From Campylobacteraceae bacterium (lineage in GTDB: Bacteria > Campylobacterota > Campylobacteria > Campylobacterales > Sulfurovaceae): a stretch of 21,820 nt of DNA. The stretch spans positions 1 to 21,820 of the forward strand of contig JALWLW010000030.1 of assembly GCA_027081065.1 (NCBI GenBank). Direction: 5' to 3'. Below, piece by piece: positions 8,235 through 16,474 of this stretch (position 1 is the stretch's first letter; every line of letters starts with the position of its first letter). The notes under the pieces are model-generated. The model saw only the letters and a list, made by a program, of their open reading frames with translations, was not told the origin of the DNA and made no database searches. A program made the position numbers and the translations under genes.

Positions 8235-10091
8235 TTAAAATATAATTCGAAACTCAGCCCCCTCTTCACTATTTTTAACACTCAACTTTCCACCCATATT
8301 TTTTTCAACAATCATCTTAGACATATAAAGCCCAATGCCAGAATGTTCTTCTTTAGTCGTAAAATAGGGTTCAAAAACTTTATCTAAAATCTTCACTTCT
8401 ATACCTCCTGCATTGTCGATTACAGTTACCTTATTTTTATAAACCATGAGTATAATCTTTGGTGACAAAGTAATGTTTTGAATGAGTGCATCTTTAGCAT
8501 TGCTCAAAAGGTTTAAAAGTACTTGTTTGTATTCATTTTTATAATTTGTCATCTCTAAGTCTTCTACAATAATCAACTCTACAACAATGTCCATTTCTTC
8601 TAAACTGTGTTGCATAATACTTAATACTTGTTTACTTTCATCAGCTAATGAAAATGGCTCTTTACTTTTAGAAACAGCATAAAAATCTCTAAAGTCATCA
8701 ATGGTCTGTGACATAAATTCTATTTGAGAATTTGCTTCATCTACTTTTTTGTCAAGATAGACCTCATCTAAACTTTTATCTTTAAACGCATATTGAATAT
8801 TCATCACGGTGTAGGACAAATGGGTTAAAGGTTGTCGCCATTGGTGGGCAATGTTTCCTATCATCTCACCCATTGAGGCTAGTTTACTTTGGTGCACCAT
8901 GAGTTCTTTTTGTTGTTCTTTTTCATCAGCTATCATTTTGATTTTATAGGAAAGAGCCAAAGAGAAAAATATAGCCTCAACAGCTGTTCCTAAAAAGATA
9001 GGACTCACGATAAAATCAAGTTGCCAAAATGAGTCCAAAAATAGCGTAAGAACCAATACTGACCACCCTGCCACATAAAATAAAGCTGGTTTAAACCCCT
9101 GTTTGGCTCTTTTGTAACCCAGATAAATGTAGCTCAATGCGAAGAAAGGCATAAGGTGATATTTAAAAATAAGTGAGACATAAAACAGCGTGACAATAGC
9201 ATCTAAAACGAGTAAAAGGATAATGATATTGAGACCACGATTGAGCTTTGGGCTATGTTGTTTGGTATCTAAAAATGATTGCGTAAAGAGCGTAGTAAAC
9301 AAAATACTGAGTAAAGAGCAAAGCGAATAATAGATTTCACTTCTTGCAATGGATAAATCGGTAAAATTTAGGATGCCTATCATGTTAAAAAGTACCAACG
9401 AAATAGACCACTGCATCAGCATATAGTAAAGAAATGACCTATCTCGGTTATAATAATACATTGCTCCATTATAAAGTCCAGCCATGAAAATTAAGCCTAG
9501 AACTATACCCAATATAGTGTAGATAATCATATTCTTATTGACATCATTATAAAAATTATCATTCGTAGTAATGTAGAGAAAACGATAGGCATTTTCATAC
9601 TTTACATGAGAGAGTTTAAAATAGTAAACAGAGCTATCTTTACTGCTATCATAGGAAAACTTAAGATGCTCCACTCCTCCTATCTCAAACTTATCTATCT
9701 TTTGGATTTTAGAAAAACTATCTTCTAAAACTTTAACATCACCATAAGAGACTACAAACTTACCATTAGGAAAGCCCTCTTTTAAGTCAATCTTGAGCCA
9801 ATAATCTAGCTCTTTATCTTGGAAATTTTCACTTTTACTCATGGGTTTAAATCTTAAATCATAACTTGAAATATGCTCAATGGTGATATTTTTATCGTTA
9901 GATTTAAAAATAGAAAGACTTATGTTTATGTCACTAAACAGTCCGTGTTCACTCTTCTCTTCATGCAGTACGGTATTGTCTAAGAGTTCAAATGCCACTA
10001 CTCCACGTGTTTCTTCAGTCGCTTTTATTGCAAAGAGTGGAGAGAGTAAAATGATGATAAGAAGGAGTATCTTTACAATGGAATTTCTCAT
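8235..10091 (-). CDS. Membrane sensor histidine kinase, 7TMR-DISM type
   Basis: The 618-residue protein has a signal-anchor-like N-terminus (residues 7-22), an extracytoplasmic beta-rich domain (about 25-185) resembling the 7TMR-DISM extracellular module, seven membrane segments between about 188 and 382, a short coiled linker and a kinase core. The H-box is GNIAHQWRQPL with the phospho-acceptor H416. The ATPase domain has the N-box NLLSNAKDAL (around N531), the G1 box DNAGG (559-563), FEPYFTTK (573-580) and the G2 box GIGLYMS (585-591). It should sense an envelope signal and phosphorylate a response regulator, most likely the divergent one at 10795. Its ATG is one base after the stop of the small membrane protein, so the two are probably translationally coupled, and the receptor gene follows. 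All catalytic residues are intact. Confidence 0.93.
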   Translation of the reverse strand: MRNSIVKILLLIIILLSPLFAIKATEETRGVVAFELLDNTVLHEEKSEHGLFSDINISLSIFKSNDKNITIEHISSYDLRFKPMSKSENFQDKELDYWLKIDLKEGFPNGKFVVSYGDVKVLEDSFSKIQKIDKFEIGGVEHLKFSYDSSKDSSVYYFKLSHVKYENAYRFLYITTNDNFYNDVNKNMIIYTILGIVLGLIFMAGLYNGAMYYYNRDRSFLYYMLMQWSISLVLFNMIGILNFTDLSIARSEIYYSLCSLLSILFTTLFTQSFLDTKQHSPKLNRGLNIIILLLVLDAIVTLFYVSLIFKYHLMPFFALSYIYLGYKRAKQGFKPALFYVAGWSVLVLTLFLDSFWQLDFIVSPIFLGTAVEAIFFSLALSYKIKMIADEKEQQKELMVHQSKLASMGEMIGNIAHQWRQPLTHLSYTVMNIQYAFKDKSLDEVYLDKKVDEANSQIEFMSQTIDDFRDFYAVSKSKEPFSLADESKQVLSIMQHSLEEMDIVVELIIVEDLEMTNYKNEYKQVLLNLLSNAKDALIQNITLSPKIILMVYKNKVTVIDNAGGIEVKILDKVFEPYFTTKEEHSGIGLYMSKMIVEKNMGGKLSVKNSEEGAEFRIIF

Positions 10092-10092
10092 T

Positions 10093-10449
10093 TTAATTCT
10101 TTACTGTAAACTCTACTCTATGGGGTTTTTGAAACCAAAAGTAATAGGCTAAATAAAAGAATATCCCTACAATGTATAAACCCAAACCCATAAAGATAAA
10201 TGCCATACTTAACACTTTTTTCTCACCAATAACACTAAACTCATTTATCTCTGTTACTTCATACTCATTCTGTAAAAGCATTTGCTCAAAGAGGTTTATT
10301 TTATCTTTAGCCTCTAATTTACTATTAGATGACGTTTTGATTTGAAAGTCATCAAATACTTTCTGATACTCTCTTTTTGTTTTTTTCTCTATAACAAAAT
10401 AAGTATATAAACCAATGGGGAAAAGAAACATCATAAGTATAGTAGTCAT
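10093..10449 (-). CDS. Small two-TM membrane protein upstream of the kinase
   Basis: I do not recognise this 118-residue protein. It has an N-terminal membrane segment (about 3-19), a charged middle section of about 60 residues containing KKTKREYQKVFDDF and KDKINLFEQM, and a second membrane segment (about 80-105, rich in Gly, Tyr and Phe), ending QKPHRVEFTVKN. Both ends are then on the same side of the membrane. It is the first gene of the operon with the histidine kinase, separated by one base, which suggests it modulates the kinase or shares its membrane environment. AAGGA at 10460-10456 is seven bases from the ATG, and operator-promoter C lies just upstream, giving a leader of about 20 nt. 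Function is unknown. Confidence 0.75.
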   Translation of the reverse strand: MTTILMMFLFPIGLYTYFVIEKKTKREYQKVFDDFQIKTSSNSKLEAKDKINLFEQMLLQNEYEVTEINEFSVIGEKKVLSMAFIFMGLGLYIVGIFFYLAYYFWFQKPHRVEFTVKN

Positions 10450-10475
10450 TTAAAATCCTTTGTTCGTGTAAAAGT

Positions 10476-10507
10476 ATTTTATCTGAAAAAGATGAGGAGA
10501 TAATGAG
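10476..10507 (-). promoter_or_regulatory. Operator-promoter C, upstream of the membrane protein-kinase operon
   Basis: On the minus strand: CTCAT (10507-10503), 6 nt, CTCAT (10496-10492), 10 nt, TAAAAT (10481-10476). Spacing is identical to copies A and B. The predicted start at about 10469 precedes the ribosome binding site at 10460-10456. It is back to back with copy B, with 17 bp between the innermost repeats. Confidence 0.65.
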
Positions 10508-10524
10508 AAAATAAATTTTAAAAT

Positions 10525-10556
10525 CTCATTTTTCACTCATTTAATTCTGCTAAAAT
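10525..10556 (+). promoter_or_regulatory. Operator-promoter B, upstream of the lipoprotein-response regulator operon
   Basis: CTCAT (10525-10529), 6 nt, CTCAT (10536-10540), 10 nt, TAAAAT (10551-10556). The predicted start at about 10563 gives a leader of about 50 nt ending in AAGGA (10604-10608). The surrounding bases are nearly the same as in copy A, 2.3 kb away and on the other strand. The likely binder is the response regulator encoded by this operon, which would be autoregulation. Confidence 0.65.
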
Positions 10557-10610
10557 TTTAAATATAAGATGATATATTTCATTACTATAGACGTAAATTT
10601 CAAAAGGAAA

Positions 10611-10817
10611 ATGATGACAAATAAATTATTTACAATAATTAGTATAGTCATACTCTTCTTAGGCTGTTCCCAAATAGACTATAAAAATATGTATGATAAT
10701 CAAGTAAATATTTTTGATGCACATGCACAAACACAAAGTCGAAATGACCAGCGTAGTATACAAAATAGTATAAACCCCATGAAAAGACCATCTTATGATG
10801 AATATATACAATACTAA
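10611..10817 (+). CDS. Small putative lipoprotein, first gene of the response-regulator operon
   Basis: Starting at 10611 or, better, 10614, the product is 68 or 67 residues: (M)MTNKLFTIISIVILFLGC, a lipoprotein-type signal with Cys at the end of the hydrophobic stretch (FLGC), then about 50 polar residues with many Asn and Gln, ending in PSYDEYIQY. AAGGA at 10604-10608 lies 2 or 5 bases before the two ATGs. The longer frame from 10569 begins too close to the predicted transcription start and has no ribosome binding site, so I reject it. Small lipoproteins ending in a P-x-Y-D-E-Y motif occur in this phylum as far as I recall, but their role is unknown. Its 3' end overlaps the response regulator start by 23 bases, so translation is likely coupled. 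A role in envelope signalling beside the kinase and receptor is inference. Confidence 0.65.
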   Translation: MMTNKLFTIISIVILFLGCSQIDYKNMYDNQVNIFDAHAQTQSRNDQRSIQNSINPMKRPSYDEYIQY

Positions 10818-11487
10818 TCTTTCAAAATTAACCATTCTCTATGTTGAAGATGAAAAGATGATACGAAAAAATGCTGTAGAGTATCTTTCTCGTATCTGTA
10901 ATAATGTACTAGAAGCCAAAGATGGTATTGAAGCTTTAAATATTTATAAAAAGCACAAACCAAATATTATTATTAGCGACATAAAAATGCCAAGAATGAA
11001 CGGTTTAGAGTTCGCAAGTGAAATTCGTAAAGTAGATAAAGAGACACCCATTATTATTGCAACGGCTCATACTGAGACAGACTATTTATTAAAAGCTGTA
11101 GAGCTACAACTTATCAAATATATCGTAAAACCCATTACATCTACAAAATTACAAAAAGCATTAGCACTTTCATTAGATTACTTAACCGTGAAAAGTAGCA
11201 ATATTATCTATCTCAATGAAACAACTATTTATGACATCTTAAATAAAACGCTATTGATTAAAAATAATATTATTAAGCTTACAAAAAATGAACAACTTTT
11301 ATTACATCTCTTAGCCACACATAAACAAAGAGCTATAACTTATGAAGAGATAGAAAATACTGTTTGGGCATATGAAAGAATGACTAAAGATGCATTACGT
11401 TCACTTGTAAGAATGTTACGAAAAAAACTAGAGGGTGACTTTATAGAGAATATATCTAGCATTGGCTATAGATTAATAACTCTTTAA
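10795..11487 (+). CDS. OmpR-type response regulator
   Basis: This 230-residue transcription factor has a receiver domain (residues 10-122) with acidic pocket E18 and D19, phospho-acceptor D62 (ISDIKMP), T90 and K112 (VKPI). It also has a C-terminal winged helix (about 135-230) with KLTKNEQLLLHLLA, YEEIENTVW, the recognition-helix region DALRSLVRMLRKKL and the wing ISSIGYRLI. It is divergent from the kinase-receptor genes and is the obvious partner of the kinase at 8235-10091. It most likely binds the CTCAT direct repeats found at three promoters of the locus. The start overlaps the lipoprotein gene; two ATGs in a row (10795, 10798) are possible and no strong ribosome binding site is seen, consistent with translational coupling. 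The stop codon lies inside the stem of a bidirectional terminator. Confidence 0.93.
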   Translation: MMNIYNTNLSKLTILYVEDEKMIRKNAVEYLSRICNNVLEAKDGIEALNIYKKHKPNIIISDIKMPRMNGLEFASEIRKVDKETPIIIATAHTETDYLLKAVELQLIKYIVKPITSTKLQKALALSLDYLTVKSSNIIYLNETTIYDILNKTLLIKNNIIKLTKNEQLLLHLLATHKQRAITYEEIENTVWAYERMTKDALRSLVRMLRKKLEGDFIENISSIGYRLITL

Positions 11488-11521
11488 AATACGAACGCTA
11501 AAAAGCGTTCGTATTTTAAAG
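11482..11521. terminator. Strong bidirectional terminator between response regulator and pckA
   Basis: The arm at 11482-11499 pairs perfectly over 18 bp with 11504-11521 across an AAAA loop. The centre is GC-rich (ACGAACGCT) and the flanks are AAAA/TTTT, so either strand gives a stem ending in a T-rich tract. The stop of the response regulator (TAA 11485-11487) and the stop of pckA (TAA, complement of 11516-11518) lie symmetrically in the two arms. Confidence 0.85.
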
Positions 11522-13096
11522 TTGAGGTCCAGCTACAGAACAGTCAAATTCATCACCAGAGTCATTATAACGATTAAAGTTTTCAATAAATTTAGAAGCC
11601 AACTCTCTTAAGGTTTCATTGTATTTTACTTCATCATCCCAAGTATTTTTTGGATTTAAAATAGCGTTATCTTTAATACCTTCTAAAGTTTTTGGAACTT
11701 GTAAATCAAATACAGGAAGTGTTTCAAACTCTGCATTGTTAATTGAACCATTTAAAATACCATTGATACAAGCTCTAGTATCTTTAATACTCATTCTCTC
11801 ACCTTGACCATTAAGTCCTGTATTGACAAGATATACATTTACATTGTGTTTGTCAATTTTTTCACCCAAGAGATGAGCATATTTAGTTGGATGTAACGGT
11901 AAAAAAGCCTCCCCAAAACATGCTGAGAATGTTGTTACAGGTTCAGTAATACCACGTTCTGTTCCTGCTACTTTTGCTGTATATCCACTTAAAAAATAAT
12001 ACATAGCTTGTTCTTTAGTAAGTTTTGAAACAGGAGGAATAACACCAAAAGCATCATAAGATAAAAAGATAATGTTATTTGGGTGACCAGCTTGTAAATC
12101 TTTTTTATGATTTACGATGTGTTCAATAGGGTAAGAAACACGTGTATTCTGTGTTTTAGAGACATCTTTATAGTCAACATTTCCAGCATTATCAGCAACA
12201 ACATTCTCTAAAAGAGCATCTTTTACTATTGCTCCAAAAATTTCTGGTTCATTCTCTTCTTTTAAGTCAATAACTTTAGCGTAACATCCACCTTCAAAGT
12301 TAAAAACACCATCGTCATCCCAACCATGTTCATCATCACCAATTAATGCTCTATTTGCATCAGTTGAAAGTGTTGTTTTTCCTGTTCCAGAAAGACCAAA
12401 GAAAAGACAGACATCACCCTCTTCACCCACATTAGCTGAACAATGCATAGAGAGTTTTCCTTCTAATGGTAACCAGTAGTTCATCATTGAAAAAATTCCT
12501 TTTTTCATCTCACCACCATACCAAGTACCTCCAATAATAGAGATATTTTTTTCTATATTAAAACAAGCAAATACATCAGAATTTAAACCCATCTCTTTGT
12601 AATCTGCATTTGCTGTTTTACATGCATTATAAACAACAAAATCAGGTTCAAAAGTTTCTAATTCTTCTTCTGTTGGACGAATAAACATATTTTTAACAAA
12701 ATGTGCTTGCCATGCTATTTCAGAAATAAAACGAACAGAGCGTTTACTGGCTTCTGATGAACCTGCATAAACATCCATAACATAAATATCTTTTCCAGAA
12801 AGTTGTGTTGTTGTTAAATCAAAAAGCCTATCAAACTTATCGATATCAATTTTCTGATTAACTTTTCCCCAAGAAATATGCTGATTTGATGGAGCTTGAT
12901 CAACAAAATATTTATCTTTAGGGCTTCGACCTGTAAAGATACCTGTATCACACATTGCTGCACCCGTAGATGACATTTTACACTCGTTATTATTAATTTC
13001 ATGTGCTTGAAGCTCATCATAGCTAAGGTTATAATAAACTTTTCCAATGTTTTCAAGTCCTAACTTATCAAGACCATTTGGTGTACGGCTGCTCAT
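11516..13096 (-). CDS. pckA: Phosphoenolpyruvate carboxykinase (ATP)
   Basis: The 526-residue enzyme converts oxaloacetate plus ATP to phosphoenolpyruvate, CO2 and ADP, the entry to gluconeogenesis; the reverse reaction can be anaplerotic. Signatures of the ATP-dependent family are FTGRSPKDK (54-62), WYGGEMKKG (192-200), the kinase-1a P-loop GLSGTGKT (234-241, K240), and [20 protein letters not shown] (252-271) with the metal- and Mg-ATP-binding acidic residues. Length is in the family range (520-540). AAAGG about eight bases upstream supports the start at 13096. It lies downstream of oadGAB on the same strand but is separated by 252 bp containing a terminator-like hairpin and its own promoter-like sequence, so it is probably transcribed separately. 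Campylobacter also has pckA next to the homologue of oadA, as I recall. Confidence 0.97.
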   Translation of the reverse strand: MSSRTPNGLDKLGLENIGKVYYNLSYDELQAHEINNNECKMSSTGAAMCDTGIFTGRSPKDKYFVDQAPSNQHISWGKVNQKIDIDKFDRLFDLTTTQLSGKDIYVMDVYAGSSEASKRSVRFISEIAWQAHFVKNMFIRPTEEELETFEPDFVVYNACKTANADYKEMGLNSDVFACFNIEKNISIIGGTWYGGEMKKGIFSMMNYWLPLEGKLSMHCSANVGEEGDVCLFFGLSGTGKTTLSTDANRALIGDDEHGWDDDGVFNFEGGCYAKVIDLKEENEPEIFGAIVKDALLENVVADNAGNVDYKDVSKTQNTRVSYPIEHIVNHKKDLQAGHPNNIIFLSYDAFGVIPPVSKLTKEQAMYYFLSGYTAKVAGTERGITEPVTTFSACFGEAFLPLHPTKYAHLLGEKIDKHNVNVYLVNTGLNGQGERMSIKDTRACINGILNGSINNAEFETLPVFDLQVPKTLEGIKDNAILNPKNTWDDEVKYNETLRELASKFIENFNRYNDSGDEFDCSVAGPQL

Positions 13097-13260
13097 TTAT
13101 GTACCTTTATGTTTTTATATATTCTTTTTTGCTATTTTATTCTTAAATAATATAACAAACTAAAAAAGACAAAATCTTTTTTAATTTATCATATTTAAGA
13201 TAGCTAAATAGCACGCCAAATTAGACTAATAAAAACAGAGAATTATACTATTGAAAAGAT
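13097..13260 (-). promoter_or_regulatory. pckA promoter and long leader with hairpin
   Basis: On the minus strand a TATAAT at 13247-13242 is the best -10, predicting a leader of about 140 nt. The leader holds a 9-bp hairpin (TAAAAAAGA at 13161-13169 against TCTTTTTTA at 13175-13183, 5-nt loop) whose 3' arm is U-rich on the transcript. Other AT-rich -10-like sequences closer to the gene mean the start point is uncertain. No known riboswitch was recognised. Confidence 0.4.
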
Positions 13261-13290
13261 ATTAATTAACTTACTTAATGAGAGAATTTA

Positions 13291-13319
13291 AAACAACGTT
13301 ACCCCAAGGAACGTTGTTT
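13291..13319 (-). terminator. Terminator after oadB
   Basis: AAACAACGTT (13291-13300) pairs with AACGTTGTTT (13310-13319) over 10 bp around a 9-nt loop. It lies 30 bp beyond the oadB stop, with a T-rich edge on both strands (TTTTATT on the plus side). It should end the oadGAB transcript before the pckA promoter. Confidence 0.7.
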
Positions 13320-13348
13320 TTTATTAGATTAATTTTTCCTATAATACT

Positions 13349-14671
13349 CTATTTAAAAATAGAAAGAAGTACTCCAGCTGCTACAGCTGAACCAATAACA
13401 CCTGCAACATTTGGACCCATTGCATGCATTAGTAAAACATTACCTGGTTTTTCTTCTGAACCAACTTTTGATACAACCCGTGCTGACATCGGTACAGCAG
13501 AAACTCCTGCAGCCCCAATAAGTGGATTGATAGGCTCTTTTGAGTATTTATTCATAAGCTTTGCCATAAGTACTCCAGCTGCTGTTCCAACAGAAAAAGC
13601 AATAAGACCAATAACCATGATTCCCATTGTCTCTAAAACCAAAAACTTATCAGCTGCTAGTTTTGAACCAACACCCAAGCCTAAGAAAATAGTTACAATA
13701 TTAATTAGAGAATTTTGCATAGTATCAGATAATCTATCAACCACACCTGACTCTTTTGCAAAGTTACCAAATGCAAATGCACCAATAAGAGGAGCAGATT
13801 CAGGTAAAAGTAATAATGTTAACATAAGCACGACAATAGGGAAAATAAGTTTCTCTAATCTATGTACTTTTCTAGTTGTCTTCATTACAATTTGACGCTC
13901 TTCTTTGTTTGTTAATGCTCTCATTATTGGAGGCTGAATAACAGGAACTAGTGCCATGTAAGAGTATGCAGCAACAGCAATTGCCCCTAACATATCAGGT
14001 GCCAGTCTATTAGCAATAAAAATTGAAGTAGGACCATCAGCCCCACCAATAATTGAAACAGCAGAAGCATCTTGAAGATCAAATCCAAGCATAACAGCCC
14101 CAACCAAAGCACCAAAAATACCAAACTGAGCAGCCCCACCAAGAATAGCTGTTTTAGGATTTGCCAAAAGTGGACCAAAGTCTGTCATCGCCCCAACACC
14201 CATAAAAATTAAGAGAGGAAAAAACTCATTGGCAATCCCCATATTATAGATAATACCCAACATTCCATGCTCTCCACCCATTCCTGCTAGAGGAATATTG
14301 GCAAGTAACCCACCAAATGCAATTGGAATTAAAAGTAAAGGTTCAAAGTTCTTAGCAATTGCCAAATAGAACAAAATAAATACGACAAGAATCATAATAA
14401 GACGACCAATAGAAGACTCAAACCAAGTCATTTCTCTTTCATAAGCTGGACCTTTAGGTTCAGAAGTCGTCTCACCATCATCAAAGTCAATAAGGGCATT
14501 AATACCTGTAGTTGACCACCATGACGAGGCTAATTCTGCTAATGATTTCGATTCATACGCTTTTTTTTCTTCACTCACTTCTTGTGTTGATACATGCTCT
14601 CCTGCTTGTAACACAGAAGTCAAAGAAAACACTACAAAAAGTAGTGAAATTATAAACTGTTTTAATCTCAT
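13349..14671 (-). CDS. oadB: Na+-translocating oxaloacetate decarboxylase, beta subunit
   Basis: The 440-residue integral membrane protein is the Na+ channel and carboxybiotin decarboxylase subunit of the oxaloacetate decarboxylase pump. It has the family hallmark [13 protein letters not shown] with the essential Asp (D212 here, D203 in the Klebsiella enzyme), [32 protein letters not shown] and [18 protein letters not shown], with about nine membrane segments. Unlike the shortest family members, it has about 85 extra N-terminal residues: a signal-like hydrophobic segment (5-22), then a soluble stretch with [17 protein letters not shown], before the first core membrane helix at about 90. The start at 14671 is three bases after the oadA stop, and GGAG within the oadA stop region is the ribosome binding site, so the genes are translationally linked. 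It is the last gene of oadGAB. Confidence 0.95.
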   Translation of the reverse strand: MRLKQFIISLLFVVFSLTSVLQAGEHVSTQEVSEEKKAYESKSLAELASSWWSTTGINALIDFDDGETTSEPKGPAYEREMTWFESSIGRLIMILVVFILFYLAIAKNFEPLLLIPIAFGGLLANIPLAGMGGEHGMLGIIYNMGIANEFFPLLIFMGVGAMTDFGPLLANPKTAILGGAAQFGIFGALVGAVMLGFDLQDASAVSIIGGADGPTSIFIANRLAPDMLGAIAVAAYSYMALVPVIQPPIMRALTNKEERQIVMKTTRKVHRLEKLIFPIVVLMLTLLLLPESAPLIGAFAFGNFAKESGVVDRLSDTMQNSLINIVTIFLGLGVGSKLAADKFLVLETMGIMVIGLIAFSVGTAAGVLMAKLMNKYSKEPINPLIGAAGVSAVPMSARVVSKVGSEEKPGNVLLMHAMGPNVAGVIGSAVAAGVLLSIFK

Positions 14672-14674
14672 GGA

Positions 14675-16459
14675 TTACTCCATTGTAGCAAGAAGCTGTC
14701 CATCTACTACAGCGTCATTGGTATTAACTTCAATTGATTTAATTACACCAGCTTTTTCAGCCACAATATCAATCTCCATTTTCATAGCTTCAAGAATCAT
14801 AATTTGTTCACCTTCAGCTACCGTATCACCTGCTGCTTTTAAAATCTTCCAAACATTACCTGGTGTTTGAGAATTAATTTCAATAGAACCTTTTCCTCCT
14901 GACACAACAGGTGCTACACTTGCAGTTGGTGTGATAGCTGGTGTTACTTGAATCTCTCCATCACCCTCTGCTACTTGTACACTATATTGTTTACCATCAA
15001 CTACTACTGTATAATTTCCACTCATCTCTTCATCTCCACAATTTTGATTATTTTTACCTTTTCTAATCATTAAAGGACTTTCACCCTTTAAAAACGCAAT
15101 ACCTTTTTGGTCACATGCTGCTGCAATAAAGATATTCTCTTCACTTGTCTCTAAACCTTCATCTTCAAGTACTTTAGTCCAATGTGCTATTGACTTCTCA
15201 TGAATTCCATCAGCAATATCTAATGGATTTTCTTTTGTTGGCTCAAGTTTTAATTTTTCAGATGCCAATGCAATAATTTTAGTATCTGCTTCAACAGGTG
15301 TTTTACCAAAATAACCAAGTACCATACGACCATAGCCTGGAGCTATTTGCTTCCATTTTCCAAACATAACATTCGCATAAGCTTGTTGCCAATAAAATTG
15401 GCTTACAGGAGTTACTGAAGTACCATAACCACCACGTTCTACTACCTCTTTCATTTCAGAAATTACTTCATCAAATTTATCAAGAGAGTTATCATCTCTC
15501 ATCATTTGAGTATTTGCTGTTAATGCACCTCCTGGCATTGGAGAAAAAGGAATAAGAGGTGAAACCTGTGTTGCTTCTGCTGGAATCATATATTCTGATA
15601 AACACTCTTTTAAACGCTCTTCATATTTAAGAACTTTATCAAGCTTTAAATCACCAAGATTATAATTTGTCCCTTTAGTAGCATGCAACATTGTTAAAAT
15701 ATCTGGCTGAGACGTACCACCACTCACAGGACTTGCAGCCATATCAATACCATTTGCACCAGCTTCAAGTGCCGCTAAATAAGAAGCGACAGAAACCCCT
15801 GCTGTCTCATGTGTATGTAACCTTAAATGAACTTCTTCCCCTAAAATTTTTCTAGCCATTGCAATGGTTTCATAAACTTTTTTAGGGTTTGCTGTTCCTG
15901 ATGCATCTTTAAAACATAATGAATCAAACTCAATTCCAGCATCTAACATATTACGTAATGTTTTTTCATAAAATGCTACATCATGGGCACCTTTACATCC
16001 AGGAGGTAAATCCATCATAGTAATTACTGCTTCATGATTTAAGCCATGCTTTTTAATACATGATGCAGAATAAGCTAAATTATTAACATCATTTAAGGCA
16101 TCAAAGTTTCTAATGGTTGTTGTTCCATGCTTCTTAAAAAGTTTAGCATGTAAATCAATCATCTCACGAGAACCTGTCTCAAGCATTACCGTGTTAATAC
16201 CACGTGCAAGTGTCTGAAGGTTTGCTTCTGGACCGACTATTTCTCTAAATCTGTCCATCATTTCAAATGCGTCTTCTTGTAAATAAAAGTATAAACTTTG
16301 AAATCTAGCACCACCACCAAATTCAAAATGATTGATACCTGCATTTTTAGCAGCTTCAACTGCTGGGAAAAAGTCGTCCATGAGTACACGACCACCAAAA
16401 ACAGATTGAAATCCATCTCTAAAGGTTGTGTCCATCACATCAATATATTTTTTTGCCAT
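14675..16459 (-). CDS. oadA: Oxaloacetate decarboxylase alpha subunit / PycB-like biotin carboxyltransferase
   Basis: The 594-residue protein combines a carboxyltransferase TIM barrel with a biotinyl domain. Metal ligands expected in the barrel are visible: D10 (DTTFRDGFQS), K184 (FKDASG, normally carbamylated) and H215/H217 (RLHTHETAG). A conserved PMPGGAL and a linker rich in Pro, Thr and Val lead to the C-terminal biotin domain with EAMKME (biotinyl K560). In oxaloacetate decarboxylase this subunit moves the carboxyl from oxaloacetate to biotin. Close relatives in Campylobacter act as pyruvate carboxylase subunit B with a separate biotin carboxylase, which is not in this window. Neighbouring oadG and oadB favour the Na+-pump role here, but both uses are possible. 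The start has GAAGG upstream and lies 15 bp after the oadG stop. Confidence 0.93.
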   Translation of the reverse strand: MAKKYIDVMDTTFRDGFQSVFGGRVLMDDFFPAVEAAKNAGINHFEFGGGARFQSLYFYLQEDAFEMMDRFREIVGPEANLQTLARGINTVMLETGSREMIDLHAKLFKKHGTTTIRNFDALNDVNNLAYSASCIKKHGLNHEAVITMMDLPPGCKGAHDVAFYEKTLRNMLDAGIEFDSLCFKDASGTANPKKVYETIAMARKILGEEVHLRLHTHETAGVSVASYLAALEAGANGIDMAASPVSGGTSQPDILTMLHATKGTNYNLGDLKLDKVLKYEERLKECLSEYMIPAEATQVSPLIPFSPMPGGALTANTQMMRDDNSLDKFDEVISEMKEVVERGGYGTSVTPVSQFYWQQAYANVMFGKWKQIAPGYGRMVLGYFGKTPVEADTKIIALASEKLKLEPTKENPLDIADGIHEKSIAHWTKVLEDEGLETSEENIFIAAACDQKGIAFLKGESPLMIRKGKNNQNCGDEEMSGNYTVVVDGKQYSVQVAEGDGEIQVTPAITPTASVAPVVSGGKGSIEINSQTPGNVWKILKAAGDTVAEGEQIMILEAMKMEIDIVAEKAGVIKSIEVNTNDAVVDGQLLATME

Positions 16460-16474
16460 CTTATACCTTCGTTT

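Noticed and set aside
13278..13895. 205-residue plus-strand open frame opposite oadB
   Set aside because: It is the antisense of a clearly conserved oadB reading frame and is rich in Thr, Pro and Ser, as expected from complementing Gly/Ala-rich membrane helices.
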